Assembly: GCF_012516315.1 (NCBI RefSeq)
Contig: NZ_CP051185.1
Span: 5,089,363-5,153,362, forward strand
DNA length: 64,000 nucleotides
From: Limnospira fusiformis SAG 85.79
GTDB taxonomy: Bacteria > Cyanobacteriota > Cyanobacteriia > Cyanobacteriales > Microcoleaceae
Direction: 5' to 3'
The position numbers and the translations under genes are program-made. This document shows, piece by piece, positions 29,159 to 38,322 of the stretch. Position 1 is the first letter of the stretch. Every line of letters starts with the position of its first letter. The notes beneath the pieces were generated by a model. It searched no databases. It had not been told where the DNA came from and was given only the letters and a program-made list of their open reading frames with translations.

Positions 29159-32100
29159 ATGATCCCACAGAAACTCACCCTGAAGAATTTTCTCAGTTAT
29201 CGCGACGCCAGCCTAGATTTTAGTGGCTTGCACACTGCCTGCATTTGTGGACCGAATGGGGCGGGTAAGTCTTCGCTGTTAGAGGCGATCGCCTGGTCGA
29301 TTTGGGGTCATAGTCGGGCGGGGACGGAAGATGATTTAATTCAAATTGGCGAAACCCAAATGCGGGTGGATTTTATCTTTATTAGTCATGGTAACTTATA
29401 CCGGGTAATTAGGACTCGTCGCCGTGGTCAGTCGGGGACTCTGGATTTTCAAATCGCACCATTAGAACCGGACAAAAAAGCGGAGCAAATTAAGTTTACT
29501 GCCCTCAGTCAAGGGGGAGTCCGTAGCACACAACAAAAGATTTTAGAACATCTGCGCCTAGACTACGATACTTTTATTAATTCTGCCTATTTGCGTCAGG
29601 GAAAAGCTGATGAGTTTATGTTAAAACGTCCCAGCGATCGCAAAGAAGTGTTAGGCAGCTTACTCAAGTTAGATGAATATGATACTTTAGTGGAGAAAGC
29701 TAAAGATATCTCGAAGGAATATAAATTCAAGATTGAGCAATTAGAACAAACTTTAACTATCGGAGAGTTGGAGACACAAAAACTGCCGGAAATAGTGGCT
29801 CAAATGACTCAGTTAGAAGCTACCCTTGGTAAACTTCAGAAACAACAAGAGTCTGAGCAAAAGCAACTGCAAGCCTACCGAGAACAACAACAATATCGCC
29901 AAACCTGTGAACAACTATTAGAGGGACAGCGACAACAATATCATGGGATTAAACAAGAATGCGATCGCCTTCAACAGGAAATTATCGTCACCCAAACTCA
30001 ACTACAACAATTAGATTGTATTCGGCAACAACAGGAAGAAATAAACGCTGGGATTGTGGAATTTCAGACCCTACAGGCTACAGAAGAAACGATGAGTTTA
30101 CAGTTTCAAACTCACCAAAAAATTCAACAGCAACTCCGGGAACTTCAGCAGCAACAACAGGATAAAATCCACCAATTACAACGGGATAAAGATACGATTG
30201 AAACTCGCCTGGAATCTCTCCATAAACAGGAACAAGAATATCAAAAGGTGCTGGTTGAACAGCCGGAAGTCGAAGCAGGAATGGCTCAACTGTTTCAGGC
30301 TCGTTTGCGCCTGAATGAGTTAGATAAACTACAAATTGAAGTTACCCCTATCCTGCAAGAACATCAACGTATACAGGGGGAAATAGACCGCGCTCAAGCG
30401 CGTCTTAGCGCCCGTTTTGATGAACTATATACGTCGATGCACAAAATGCAGAACCGCCTGGAAAATAACCGCCCTAAATTAGAACAAGAGTTACAAAATC
30501 TCCATCAAACTATTGAGGAAATTGAGAAGAAACGCACTTATCAAAATCGGGTCACAGCTAAGGGTCAGTCACGCCATAACCACTTGGAAAAATTGGCTCA
30601 TCAACAGCAGGAGTATGAGTCGAAATTAGCGGAATTAGACAAAAAGATGGAAATGTTAGGGCGTTCTTTTAGTGAGGAAAATAGGGGGGACTCTGCGCCT
30701 GTTTGTCCCCTATGCGATCGCCCTTTAGATGAACATCACTGGAATTTGGTAATGGGTAAACACCAAAACCAACAACAGGAAATTCGCGATCGCCTGTGGA
30801 TAATTCGGGAAGATTTGGCGCGTTCCGAACAGGAAATAGCTGCGTTACGGGTTGAATATACAACCTTACAAAGGCAAATCTCTAATTATGAAGAATTGCG
30901 AGAACAACGAGGTCAACTACAAGCACGCTTAGAGGGTTTCGGTAGTGATGAATTGCAGCTACAACAGTGGGGAGATGAAGCTAGTCAAATTGAGCGATCG
31001 CTATCTGATGGTAGTCACTCCGCGACGCTGTATCAGCAACTGCAACAACTAGATCTGCAACTGCAAGAACTAGATTATAATGAACAAAGCCACGCTCTGG
31101 CTAGGAATGAAGAAAAGCGCTGGAGATGGGCAGAAATGAAGCAAATACAAATTCGGGATTCCCAACAAAAACTAGGGCAACTACAAGCCGACAAACCGCC
31201 AATGGTGGCACAATTACAGTCGGCATTAGACCAGATAATTTATCTACAAACCGCCTCGGAATTACAGCAGAGGATTATTCAGCTCAAAAAACAGTTAAAT
31301 GAGAGCGGTTATAATTTGGAAGACCATAATCAAGTCCGGGTGCGGTTGCGTGAGGCACAGCAATGGGTGAGGAAAGCAGAACAGTTGAAAGTGGCGGAAA
31401 GTCAGTATCCACAAATTCAACAACGGCTGACTGAATTACGACAATTAAATCAAGTGCGATCGCAGGATTTATCGGGGGTAAAATCACAGATACTACTCTT
31501 AACTAAACAGTTGGAAGATACACCAAATCCTAGGTTATATATTAGTAACCTAGAAGGGAAAATAAAACAGCAGCGACAACAACTTGATCAATATTTAAGT
31601 CAATTAGGAAAGCTGCAACAACAACGAATCCATTTAGAAAATCTGAGCCAGCAGCAAAGCCAGCAAAAACAGGAATTATCGGAATATCGTCACCAAGCCC
31701 TAATTTATAAGGAATTAGCCCAAGCCTTTGGGAAAAATGGTATTCAAGCACTGATGATTGAAAATGTGTTACCGCAATTAGAAGCCGAAACGAATCAAAT
31801 TTTAGCGAGGCTGTCGGCGAATCAACTCCATGTCCAGTTTGTTACCCAACGGAGTGGACGCAGTGGCAGCGCGAAACGGAAAAAGGCTAAGTTAATTGAT
31901 ACACTGGATATATTAATTGCTGATGCCAGGGGAACTAGACCCTATGAAACCTATTCTGGCGGCGAGGCGTTTAGGATTAATTTTGCGATTCGATTAGCCC
32001 TAGCTAAATTATTAGCACAAAGAGCGGGATGTGCGCTACAAATGCTGATTATTGATGAAGGGTTTGGTACCCAAGACGCGGAAGGATGCGATCGCCTAAT

Positions 32101-32239
32101 TGCTGCGATCAATGCGATCGCCCCAGATTTTTCCTGCATTTTAGCTGTCACCCACATTCCCCACCTGAAAGAGGCATTTCAAGCCAAAATAGAAGTCACT
32201 AAAACCGCTACCGGATCACAATTACATCTATCTGTTTAA
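29159..32239 (+). CDS. sbcC: SbcC/Rad50-type SMC nuclease subunit
   Basis: The ~1026-residue protein opens with MIPQKLTLKNFLSYRDASLDF and the Walker A loop CGPNGAGKSSLLEAI. It has two long Gln/Glu-rich coiled-coil arms split by a zinc hook CPLC (Cys516-Cys519), then a C-terminal ABC signature YSGGEAFRINFAIRLALAKLL and Walker B LIIDEGFGTQD. With SbcD this forms an ATP-dependent nuclease that opens hairpins and processes double-strand ends. SbcD is not encoded next to it. The start at 29159 is chosen because the canonical N-terminus begins there; an in-frame ATG at 29087 would add 24 unusual residues. The many palindromes in this genome are the type of structure this enzyme cleaves. Confidence 0.94.
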   Translation: MIPQKLTLKNFLSYRDASLDFSGLHTACICGPNGAGKSSLLEAIAWSIWGHSRAGTEDDLIQIGETQMRVDFIFISHGNLYRVIRTRRRGQSGTLDFQIAPLEPDKKAEQIKFTALSQGGVRSTQQKILEHLRLDYDTFINSAYLRQGKADEFMLKRPSDRKEVLGSLLKLDEYDTLVEKAKDISKEYKFKIEQLEQTLTIGELETQKLPEIVAQMTQLEATLGKLQKQQESEQKQLQAYREQQQYRQTCEQLLEGQRQQYHGIKQECDRLQQEIIVTQTQLQQLDCIRQQQEEINAGIVEFQTLQATEETMSLQFQTHQKIQQQLRELQQQQQDKIHQLQRDKDTIETRLESLHKQEQEYQKVLVEQPEVEAGMAQLFQARLRLNELDKLQIEVTPILQEHQRIQGEIDRAQARLSARFDELYTSMHKMQNRLENNRPKLEQELQNLHQTIEEIEKKRTYQNRVTAKGQSRHNHLEKLAHQQQEYESKLAELDKKMEMLGRSFSEENRGDSAPVCPLCDRPLDEHHWNLVMGKHQNQQQEIRDRLWIIREDLARSEQEIAALRVEYTTLQRQISNYEELREQRGQLQARLEGFGSDELQLQQWGDEASQIERSLSDGSHSATLYQQLQQLDLQLQELDYNEQSHALARNEEKRWRWAEMKQIQIRDSQQKLGQLQADKPPMVAQLQSALDQIIYLQTASELQQRIIQLKKQLNESGYNLEDHNQVRVRLREAQQWVRKAEQLKVAESQYPQIQQRLTELRQLNQVRSQDLSGVKSQILLLTKQLEDTPNPRLYISNLEGKIKQQRQQLDQYLSQLGKLQQQRIHLENLSQQQSQQKQELSEYRHQALIYKELAQAFGKNGIQALMIENVLPQLEAETNQILARLSANQLHVQFVTQRSGRSGSAKRKKAKLIDTLDILIADARGTRPYETYSGGEAFRINFAIRLALAKLLAQRAGCALQMLIIDEGFGTQDAEGCDRLIAAINAIAPDFSCILAVTHIPHLKEAFQAKIEVTKTATGSQLHLSV

Positions 32240-32407
32240 GATCATGATTGGCCAATATTTGAGGAGCAAGGGGTGGAACTAGAGCATATTATGCCATAGT
32301 TGGTTAATATAGTTATATGAGACTAGCTAGACCCCGGCCCGAAAATTGGGTGCAGCCAGGTCGGAGGTTCCCTTGATATCAATTTTATAAACCGTTAAGC
32401 AGTAGCT

Positions 32408-35400
32408 ATGCCAGGTGTACGAGTCGGGATACTGCATTCTTTGAGTGGGACAATGGCAATTAGCGAAGCGCCCCTCAGAGATGCCGAGTTGATGGCCATT
32501 CGAGAAATTAACCGAAGTGGAGGAATTCTCGGAAAGTTTATTGAACCTGTTATTGAAGATTGTCAATCAGATCCGGCTTGCTTTGCTCAGAAAGCCAAAA
32601 ATCTAATTCAGGACAAACAGGTTGTCACCCTCTTTGGGTGTTGGACTTCAGCCAGTCGTCAGGCTGTCAAACCCGTTTTAGAAGAATTAGGGGTGGGGTT
32701 GTGGTATCCCGTCCAATACGAAGGACTAGAAGACTCCCCCAACATTTTTCACACAGGAGCCTGTGCTAATCAACAGGTTGAACCTGTCGTTTCCTGGTTG
32801 TTGGAAAATATTGGCAAGCGCTTTTATTTGCTCGGTTCTGATTATACATTCCCCCATACGGTGAGTAAACTGATCAAAATTCAGCTTCAGCAAAATGAAG
32901 GCTATGTGGTGGGTCAAGCATATCAACCCTTGGGGGCTAAGGATTTTAGGTCGATTATTGCGCGTATTGTGCGAGCGAAACCTGATGTGGTGTTTAATAC
33001 GCTTACTGGTGATAGCAATATAGCATTTTACCAACAATTTCAAGCGGCAGGTTTAAACGCGAAACAAATCCCCATTTTGGCTATTTCTGTTTCGGAAACG
33101 GAACTGAAAAGCATTGGGAATGCGGCGACGGGTCATCTGAGTTGTTGGAGTTATTTTCAGAGTTTAGATACTCCCGAAAATCGTCGGTTTGTTCAACATT
33201 TTCAGGCGAGATATGGAAGCGATCGCGTTACTAGCGACCCCATAGAAGCCGCCTATAGTCAAGTTTATCTATGGAAACAAGCCGTAGAGTTAGCCGAATC
33301 TTTCGACCCGGAAAGGGTACGAATTGCTACCTATGGTCAAAGTTTCTCAGCCCCCAGTGGCATTATCCGCATGGAACCCAACCATCATATTAGGAAATTA
33401 TGCCGCATTGGTAGGGCTAAATCTGATGGTCAGTTTGAGATTATTTACACCAGTCCCCATCGCATTAAACCCTTGCCATGGTTAGGGTTTGAAGCCAATA
33501 ACTTTAATGCTTCCGAAATTGTGATTGGCTTACTTGCTGAAGTTAGCCAAAGTACCGAACGCGCCGAAAAACTCAAACAAAAAACCCGCGAATTAGAAGA
33601 AACCAGAAAGCAACTTGAACAAGAAATCGAAATCAGGAAACAGGTAGAATCCCAACTGCAATTGGTTAATGAAGGCTTAGAAAATATCGTCGCGGAACGC
33701 ACCGCCGCCCTACGAGAATCCAACACTCAACTACTGCAAGAAATTGTCGAACGCACTAGAGTTGCGGAGGCTCTAAGAATGGCTAATGCTAGACTGCAAG
33801 CGGTGTTAGAAGCTGTACCTGGCACGGTTTCTTGGATTAGTAGGGATTTACGCTATTTGGAAGTTAATCAATCTTTGGCAGACTTATTTAAATTGCCACG
33901 AGAAACTTTTGCTAATCAACATATTGGCTTTTTGGGAACCAGTTCCGAATTTAATGACTTTGTAACTGACCTATTTAATCGCCCGGAAAAAGAAGCCCAT
34001 CGCGAGGTGCGGACTCATGTGGACAATCAAGAACGCCATTATCTAATTGTGGCTCAGAAATATGATAATAATCAAGCTGTATTTGTGGTGGGAATTGATA
34101 TTACGCAACGTCGCCAAGCTGAGGAAGAACTCCGCCAAGCTAATATGCGTTTACAAGCGGTTTTAGCAGCGGTTCCTGGTACGGTTTCCTGGGTGACATC
34201 AGACCTGCACTATATCGAAGTTAATCAAAAATTAGCTGATTTATATGGCTTACCCAGAGAAGATTTTTCTAATCAACATATTGGTTTTCTGGGTAGGGGT
34301 TCTCAGTTTCAGAATTTTATACAATATTTCTTTGAAAGTCCCGAATTAGAAGCATATCAAGAAATATCATCTTCCCTAGAAAATGAGGAATATTATTATC
34401 TGATTGCTGCCCACAAGTATAATAATAATCAAGCGGCTTTTGTGGTGGGAATTGATATTAGCGATCGCAAACGTGCAGAAGCCGCATTAAAAACGACTCA
34501 AGACCAGTTAGAAGCTGTGTTAAATGTCGTCCCAGGAACAGTATCTTGGATTGATTCTAACCAACGTTATTTAGGGGTTAATCAATATCTAGCCCAAACC
34601 TTCGACCTCCCCGCCGAGGCATTTATTGGTCAGCACATCGGTTTTCTGAAAGCTAGTCCGGAATTTAATGACTTTGTGGAAGACTTCTTTAATAGCGGTA
34701 GTTTTGAAGCCTATAAAGAAGTGACATCTTATATTAAAAATGAACCCAGAGATTACCTAATTGCCGCCCGGAAATACAACAGCGGTAGTGCCGCCTTTTT
34801 TGTAGGTATTGATATTACGGATCGTCGGCGCGCAGAAGAAGCCTTAAAACAGGCAGAATCCAACTATCGTAGCATTTTTGAAAATGCCCTAGAAGGAATA
34901 TTTCAAACTACCCCAGAAGGTCGTTATATCAGCGCTAATCCCGCCTTAGCCAGGATTTACGGCTACGAATCCCCGACCATATTAATGACCAATTTAACCG
35001 ATATTCAATCCCAACTGTATATCGACCCCAAGCGCCGCCAGGAATTTGTTTATCTCTTAGAAAGCCAAGGTTCCGTAGTAGATTTTGAGTCCCAAATTCG
35101 ACGGATAGATGGTCAAGTTCGTTGGATTTCGGAAAATGCCACCGCCGTCCGTAGTCCCCAGGGAGAAATTCTTTATTATGAAGGAACTGTCGAAGATATT
35201 ACCGATCGCAAACTAGGACAAATCGGCCTCCAACAAGCCAAAGAGGAACTAGAAAAGCGGGTCGTCGAACGCACCGCCGCCTTACAAGAAGCCAACCATC
35301 ACCTAATCAGAGAAGTGGCCGAAAGACGAAGGATAGAAGCAGCCTTACGAGCCTCAGAAGCCGAATTGCGAGCCTTATTTGCAGCCATGACCGACGTGAT

Positions 35401-36400
35401 CGCGGTTTTTGATGGAGAGGGACGCTATAAGAAAATAGTCACCACTAACGCGGAAGTAGTCTATACACCTAGTAGCGATTTACTCGGAAAAACAGTATTT
35501 GACATATTTCCGACCCCCCAAGCACAGCTTTTTTACGAAAATATCCAGAAAGTCCTTCAAACCGGACAAACCATCAACCTAGAATACAGTATGCAATTAG
35601 CACCCCCAGAACCCGGGCAGCAAGGCCCTGTTAATATCTTACCCTCTGCTGCTGATGCCGATCTGGTGTGGTTTGCTGCCACAGTTTCCCCCATGCCAGA
35701 CAATAGTGTAATTTGGGTGGCTCGTAATACTACCGAGCGCCGCCGGGTTTTAGATGCTTTGCGGGTTGAACAACAAAAATCCGAGCGGCTGCTATTGAAT
35801 ATTTTGCCTCACTCTATTGCGGAACGTTTAAAACAGAGCCCCCATTCTATTGCGGAACGCTTTGAGCAAGCAACAGTCATGTTTGCAGATTTGGTCAATT
35901 TTACCGGGTTTTCCGCACAGATATCCCCCACGGAATTGGTGGATTTACTCAATGATATATTTTCCTGTTTTGATGAACTCGCTCAAAAACACCAACTCGA
36001 GAAAATTAAGACTATTGGGGATTCCTATATGGTAGTCGGAGGTTTACCCACCCCTAGAGAAAACCATGCAGAAGCGATCGCTCAGATGGCTCTAGATATG
36101 CAGCGAGAAATTGTCCGTTTCCGTCGCCAAGACGGCGAACCCTTCAATTTACGCATTGGGATGAATACCGGACCTGTGGTAGCCGGGGTAATTGGCACTC
36201 GTAAATTTATCTATGACCTGTGGGGGGATGCCGTCAATGTCGCCTCCCGTATGGAGTCTCAAGGCGAAGTGGGAAGAATTCAGATCACCGCCGCCACCAA
36301 AGCGCTACTCAACGATAATTTTATTTTTGAGGAAAGGGGTGTAATTGATGTAAAAGGAAGAGGCAAAATGATGACATTCTGGCTCAAAGACCGTCGTTAA
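32408..36400 (+). CDS. Amide/urea-binding-like sensor with five PAS domains and an adenylate cyclase
   Basis: Residues ~3-350 match the periplasmic binding protein fold of UrtA/AmiC type (VRVGILHSLSGTMAISE, then FGCWTSASRQAVKPVLEE). No signal peptide precedes it and no transmembrane segment follows, so the sensor is predicted to be cytoplasmic. A coiled coil lies at ~375-455. Three very similar PAS units start near 458, 578 and 696 (each with LQAVLxxVPGTVSW or a close variant and QHIGFL). A fourth PAS lies near 817, a second coil at ~940 and a fifth PAS near 983. The class III cyclase occupies ~1150-1330: FADLVNFTGF (metal Asp), EKIKTIGDSY (base-selecting Lys) and YDLWGDAVNVASRM (Asp, adenine-type). 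This indicates cAMP rather than cGMP. It stands alone. Confidence 0.9.
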   Translation: MPGVRVGILHSLSGTMAISEAPLRDAELMAIREINRSGGILGKFIEPVIEDCQSDPACFAQKAKNLIQDKQVVTLFGCWTSASRQAVKPVLEELGVGLWYPVQYEGLEDSPNIFHTGACANQQVEPVVSWLLENIGKRFYLLGSDYTFPHTVSKLIKIQLQQNEGYVVGQAYQPLGAKDFRSIIARIVRAKPDVVFNTLTGDSNIAFYQQFQAAGLNAKQIPILAISVSETELKSIGNAATGHLSCWSYFQSLDTPENRRFVQHFQARYGSDRVTSDPIEAAYSQVYLWKQAVELAESFDPERVRIATYGQSFSAPSGIIRMEPNHHIRKLCRIGRAKSDGQFEIIYTSPHRIKPLPWLGFEANNFNASEIVIGLLAEVSQSTERAEKLKQKTRELEETRKQLEQEIEIRKQVESQLQLVNEGLENIVAERTAALRESNTQLLQEIVERTRVAEALRMANARLQAVLEAVPGTVSWISRDLRYLEVNQSLADLFKLPRETFANQHIGFLGTSSEFNDFVTDLFNRPEKEAHREVRTHVDNQERHYLIVAQKYDNNQAVFVVGIDITQRRQAEEELRQANMRLQAVLAAVPGTVSWVTSDLHYIEVNQKLADLYGLPREDFSNQHIGFLGRGSQFQNFIQYFFESPELEAYQEISSSLENEEYYYLIAAHKYNNNQAAFVVGIDISDRKRAEAALKTTQDQLEAVLNVVPGTVSWIDSNQRYLGVNQYLAQTFDLPAEAFIGQHIGFLKASPEFNDFVEDFFNSGSFEAYKEVTSYIKNEPRDYLIAARKYNSGSAAFFVGIDITDRRRAEEALKQAESNYRSIFENALEGIFQTTPEGRYISANPALARIYGYESPTILMTNLTDIQSQLYIDPKRRQEFVYLLESQGSVVDFESQIRRIDGQVRWISENATAVRSPQGEILYYEGTVEDITDRKLGQIGLQQAKEELEKRVVERTAALQEANHHLIREVAERRRIEAALRASEAELRALFAAMTDVIAVFDGEGRYKKIVTTNAEVVYTPSSDLLGKTVFDIFPTPQAQLFYENIQKVLQTGQTINLEYSMQLAPPEPGQQGPVNILPSAADADLVWFAATVSPMPDNSVIWVARNTTERRRVLDALRVEQQKSERLLLNILPHSIAERLKQSPHSIAERFEQATVMFADLVNFTGFSAQISPTELVDLLNDIFSCFDELAQKHQLEKIKTIGDSYMVVGGLPTPRENHAEAIAQMALDMQREIVRFRRQDGEPFNLRIGMNTGPVVAGVIGTRKFIYDLWGDAVNVASRMESQGEVGRIQITAATKALLNDNFIFEERGVIDVKGRGKMMTFWLKDRR

Positions 36401-36554
36401 TCCTCACCACCCCATACTAAAGGGCAGGGGATAGCGGGCATGGTTAAGCAAGAATTAGCATGGGACTTGACGGCCAGTAAACTTGTGTTAAGATAAGTTA
36501 AATTAAGTCAAGATTATTTGAACAGTTCTGTAGAAAACTCTCTAAAGGAAAACT

Positions 36555-37199
36555 ATGACTTTGATGGCTAAACGGCTTTTGATCCTGTTAGTGACCCTAG
36601 GTGGTACAGCATTCTTGGCGGCTTGTGGCGAACCTACTGCCACCGAAACCCAAGGCGAACCCACCGAACAAATTGCCGAAACCAGTGAGCCTGTAGCCAC
36701 TGAAACCGTTTCTGATGAAACCATCGAAGCCCAAGCAGAACCCGCCGGGGAAGAAATGACTGCTGTAGTTGACTCAGACCCCACAGAAACCATTGTTGGT
36801 ATTGCTAGTGGTGACGACCAATTCAGCACTCTAGTAGCTGCTTTAGAAGCAGCCGAATTAGCCGAAATCCTTTCTGGTGAAGGACCTTTCACCGTTTTTG
36901 CTCCCACTGACGAAGCATTTGCGGCCCTACCGGAAGGCACTGTTGAAGAACTTCTCAAACCCGAAAATCGCGATCAACTGGTTCAAATTCTTACCTATCA
37001 CGTTGTCCCCGCCCAAGTTCTGTCTGCTAACATTACTGATGGGTCTGTGGAAACCGTTGCCGGAATGCCCTTAACTATTACTGTTATGGACGGCACTGTA
37101 ATGGTGAATGAAGCCAGTGTCATTCAATCTGACATTTTGGGCAGCAATGGGGTGATTCATGCTGTTGACACCGTAATCTTGCCGGGTGTGGTCGAATAA
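36555..37199 (+). CDS. Fasciclin (FAS1) domain lipoprotein
   Basis: The 214-residue protein has a lipoprotein signal (KRLLILLVTLGGTAFLAAC, lipidated Cys24). An Ala/Glu/Thr-rich low-complexity linker follows (~25-75), then one FAS1 domain: TIVGIASGDDQFSTLVAALEAA, GPFTVFAPTDEAFAALPEG, LTYHVVPAQVLSA and SNGVIHAVDTVILP. FAS1 domains mediate adhesion or matrix contacts. An AAAGGAAAA ribosome site supports ATG 36555; the ATG three codons later is possible. Confidence 0.93.
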   Translation: MTLMAKRLLILLVTLGGTAFLAACGEPTATETQGEPTEQIAETSEPVATETVSDETIEAQAEPAGEEMTAVVDSDPTETIVGIASGDDQFSTLVAALEAAELAEILSGEGPFTVFAPTDEAFAALPEGTVEELLKPENRDQLVQILTYHVVPAQVLSANITDGSVETVAGMPLTITVMDGTVMVNEASVIQSDILGSNGVIHAVDTVILPGVVE

Positions 37200-37215
37200 C
37201 TTTTAACTTGGCTTG

Positions 37216-37619
37216 ATGTCAGCACCCCCGGCTGAAGCACGGGGGCTTCGTGCCCCCCTTTCAGGTAGCTGACCAGCTATAGCCTTAACTGGCTCCGTTC
37301 AGAGCAAGAGTTAAAGTTCCTACCCTGGAATGCGTGCTAGTTCCAGGCCCTAGAACCGAATCGTTAAACATCTCTAAGGGGTTAAGGACGTGCGATTTGG
37401 ATAGTACCGACTCTGAACATTGGCGTTCGCGCAGCGTGCGCGTTAGCGCAAGCGCAAACATTACCCCGCAAGGGAGTCGGAGCCAACCATAGCTCCATGG
37501 AGGGGCAACCATACCCCTCCACCCCGCAAGGGGGTGCTGGCGGCGGTCAGCCGCTTGAGTCGGTTTTCCTCTCCGTGATCAATCACGGAGCTTCCAACCC
37601 TCCCAGGAGTTTTACGTGA
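37216..37619 (-). ncRNA. Structured RNA-like region, possible ORF-less HEARO/omega-RNA
   Basis: No supported protein lies here, but stable hairpins are packed in series: ctccgtgat/atcacggag (37571-37590), caccc/gggtg (37520-37536), ggagggg/cccctcc (37499-37520), a GCGC-rich palindromic stretch (about 37422-37456) and ccccc/ggggg near 37225-37258. Density and pattern resemble the HEARO RNAs (omega-RNAs of IsrB/IscB elements), which are abundant in Arthrospira and often occur without the nuclease gene. Similarity is from memory and not computed. The minus orientation is chosen because the HEARO-like order (ggttggaagctccgtg first) reads on that strand. Two reverse frames (37285-37512, 37461-37649) are treated as artefacts. 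Confidence 0.45.
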
Positions 37620-37661
37620 GTGTTTAACTCTAGACAAGGTTTCGCTCATACCATACTTATG

Positions 37662-37696
37662 AACCCGCTCTTATTAGTGAATAGTAGGGGCGGGTT
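37662..37696. terminator. AACCCGC/GCGGGTT hairpin
   Basis: aacccgc (37662-37668) and gcgggtt (37690-37696) pair around a 21-base loop, followed by TTC. The arms are in the opposite order to the other four members of this palindrome family. It lies upstream of the DUF4079 gene, not directly after a gene end. Confidence 0.4.
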
Positions 37697-37783
37697 TTCA
37701 GTTAATCAAAGATTGATAACGGCTCAACAAACATTTATAATATCGGGATTGATAGCGCATAGAGAAGAGAACCAGAGCCAGTT

Positions 37784-38260
37784 ATGGACATCAGAGGCTT
37801 ATTAGAACCGATCGCCAATTTTTTTGCTAGTTTAGGAGTTCCCGAACCTATTGTTCATTGGGGACACCCCCTGATGATGGGAATTGTAATTTTTGTGATG
37901 GGTAGTTTTGTCGGTTATACTGGCTGGCAGGGACGTTTAGCCACAGACCAAGAGGCGGCGATCGCTTCTCGGTCTAGTCACCGAAAACTTGCCCCTTTTA
38001 TGACCCTATTTATGGCTTTGGGGTTTAGCGGCGGGCTACTATCCTTAATTATGCAGGGACAACCAATTTTTGAAAGTCCCCATTTTTGGACCAGTACCGC
38101 AGTTTTAGGCCTATTAGGAATTAACGGCGCTATTTCCCTCAGCAAATTTGGCGGCAACCAAGACCAATGGCGCAAGGCTCATGCTTATATTGGCAGTGTC
38201 GCCCTATTAATGATGGTCATTCACACCGTACTCGGTCTAAAATTGGGACTATCCATTTAG
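37784..38260 (+). CDS. DUF4079 membrane protein
   Basis: The 158-residue protein has four predicted membrane segments (HPLMMGIVIFVMGSFVGYTG; FMTLFMALGFSGGLLSLIM; FWTSTAVLGLLGINGAISL; AYIGSVALLMMVIHTVLGL) and conserved His residues (VHWGHPLMMG, RKAHAY, MVIHTVLG). This is the cyanobacterial/plastid DUF4079 family, which has a cytochrome b561-like appearance with possible haem ligands but no established function. It is followed 62 bases later by comEC. Confidence 0.88.
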   Translation: MDIRGLLEPIANFFASLGVPEPIVHWGHPLMMGIVIFVMGSFVGYTGWQGRLATDQEAAIASRSSHRKLAPFMTLFMALGFSGGLLSLIMQGQPIFESPHFWTSTAVLGLLGINGAISLSKFGGNQDQWRKAHAYIGSVALLMMVIHTVLGLKLGLSI

Positions 38261-38322
38261 CAAACAATCAGGGTTGGTTCCTAATCCCAACCCTAACCGG
38301 TCCTCCATCACTTCCCGGATAG

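Noticed and set aside
37285-37649. Two reverse-strand reading frames of 75 and 62 codons
   Set aside because: They run through strong hairpins, lack family signals and match the composition of a structured RNA region.
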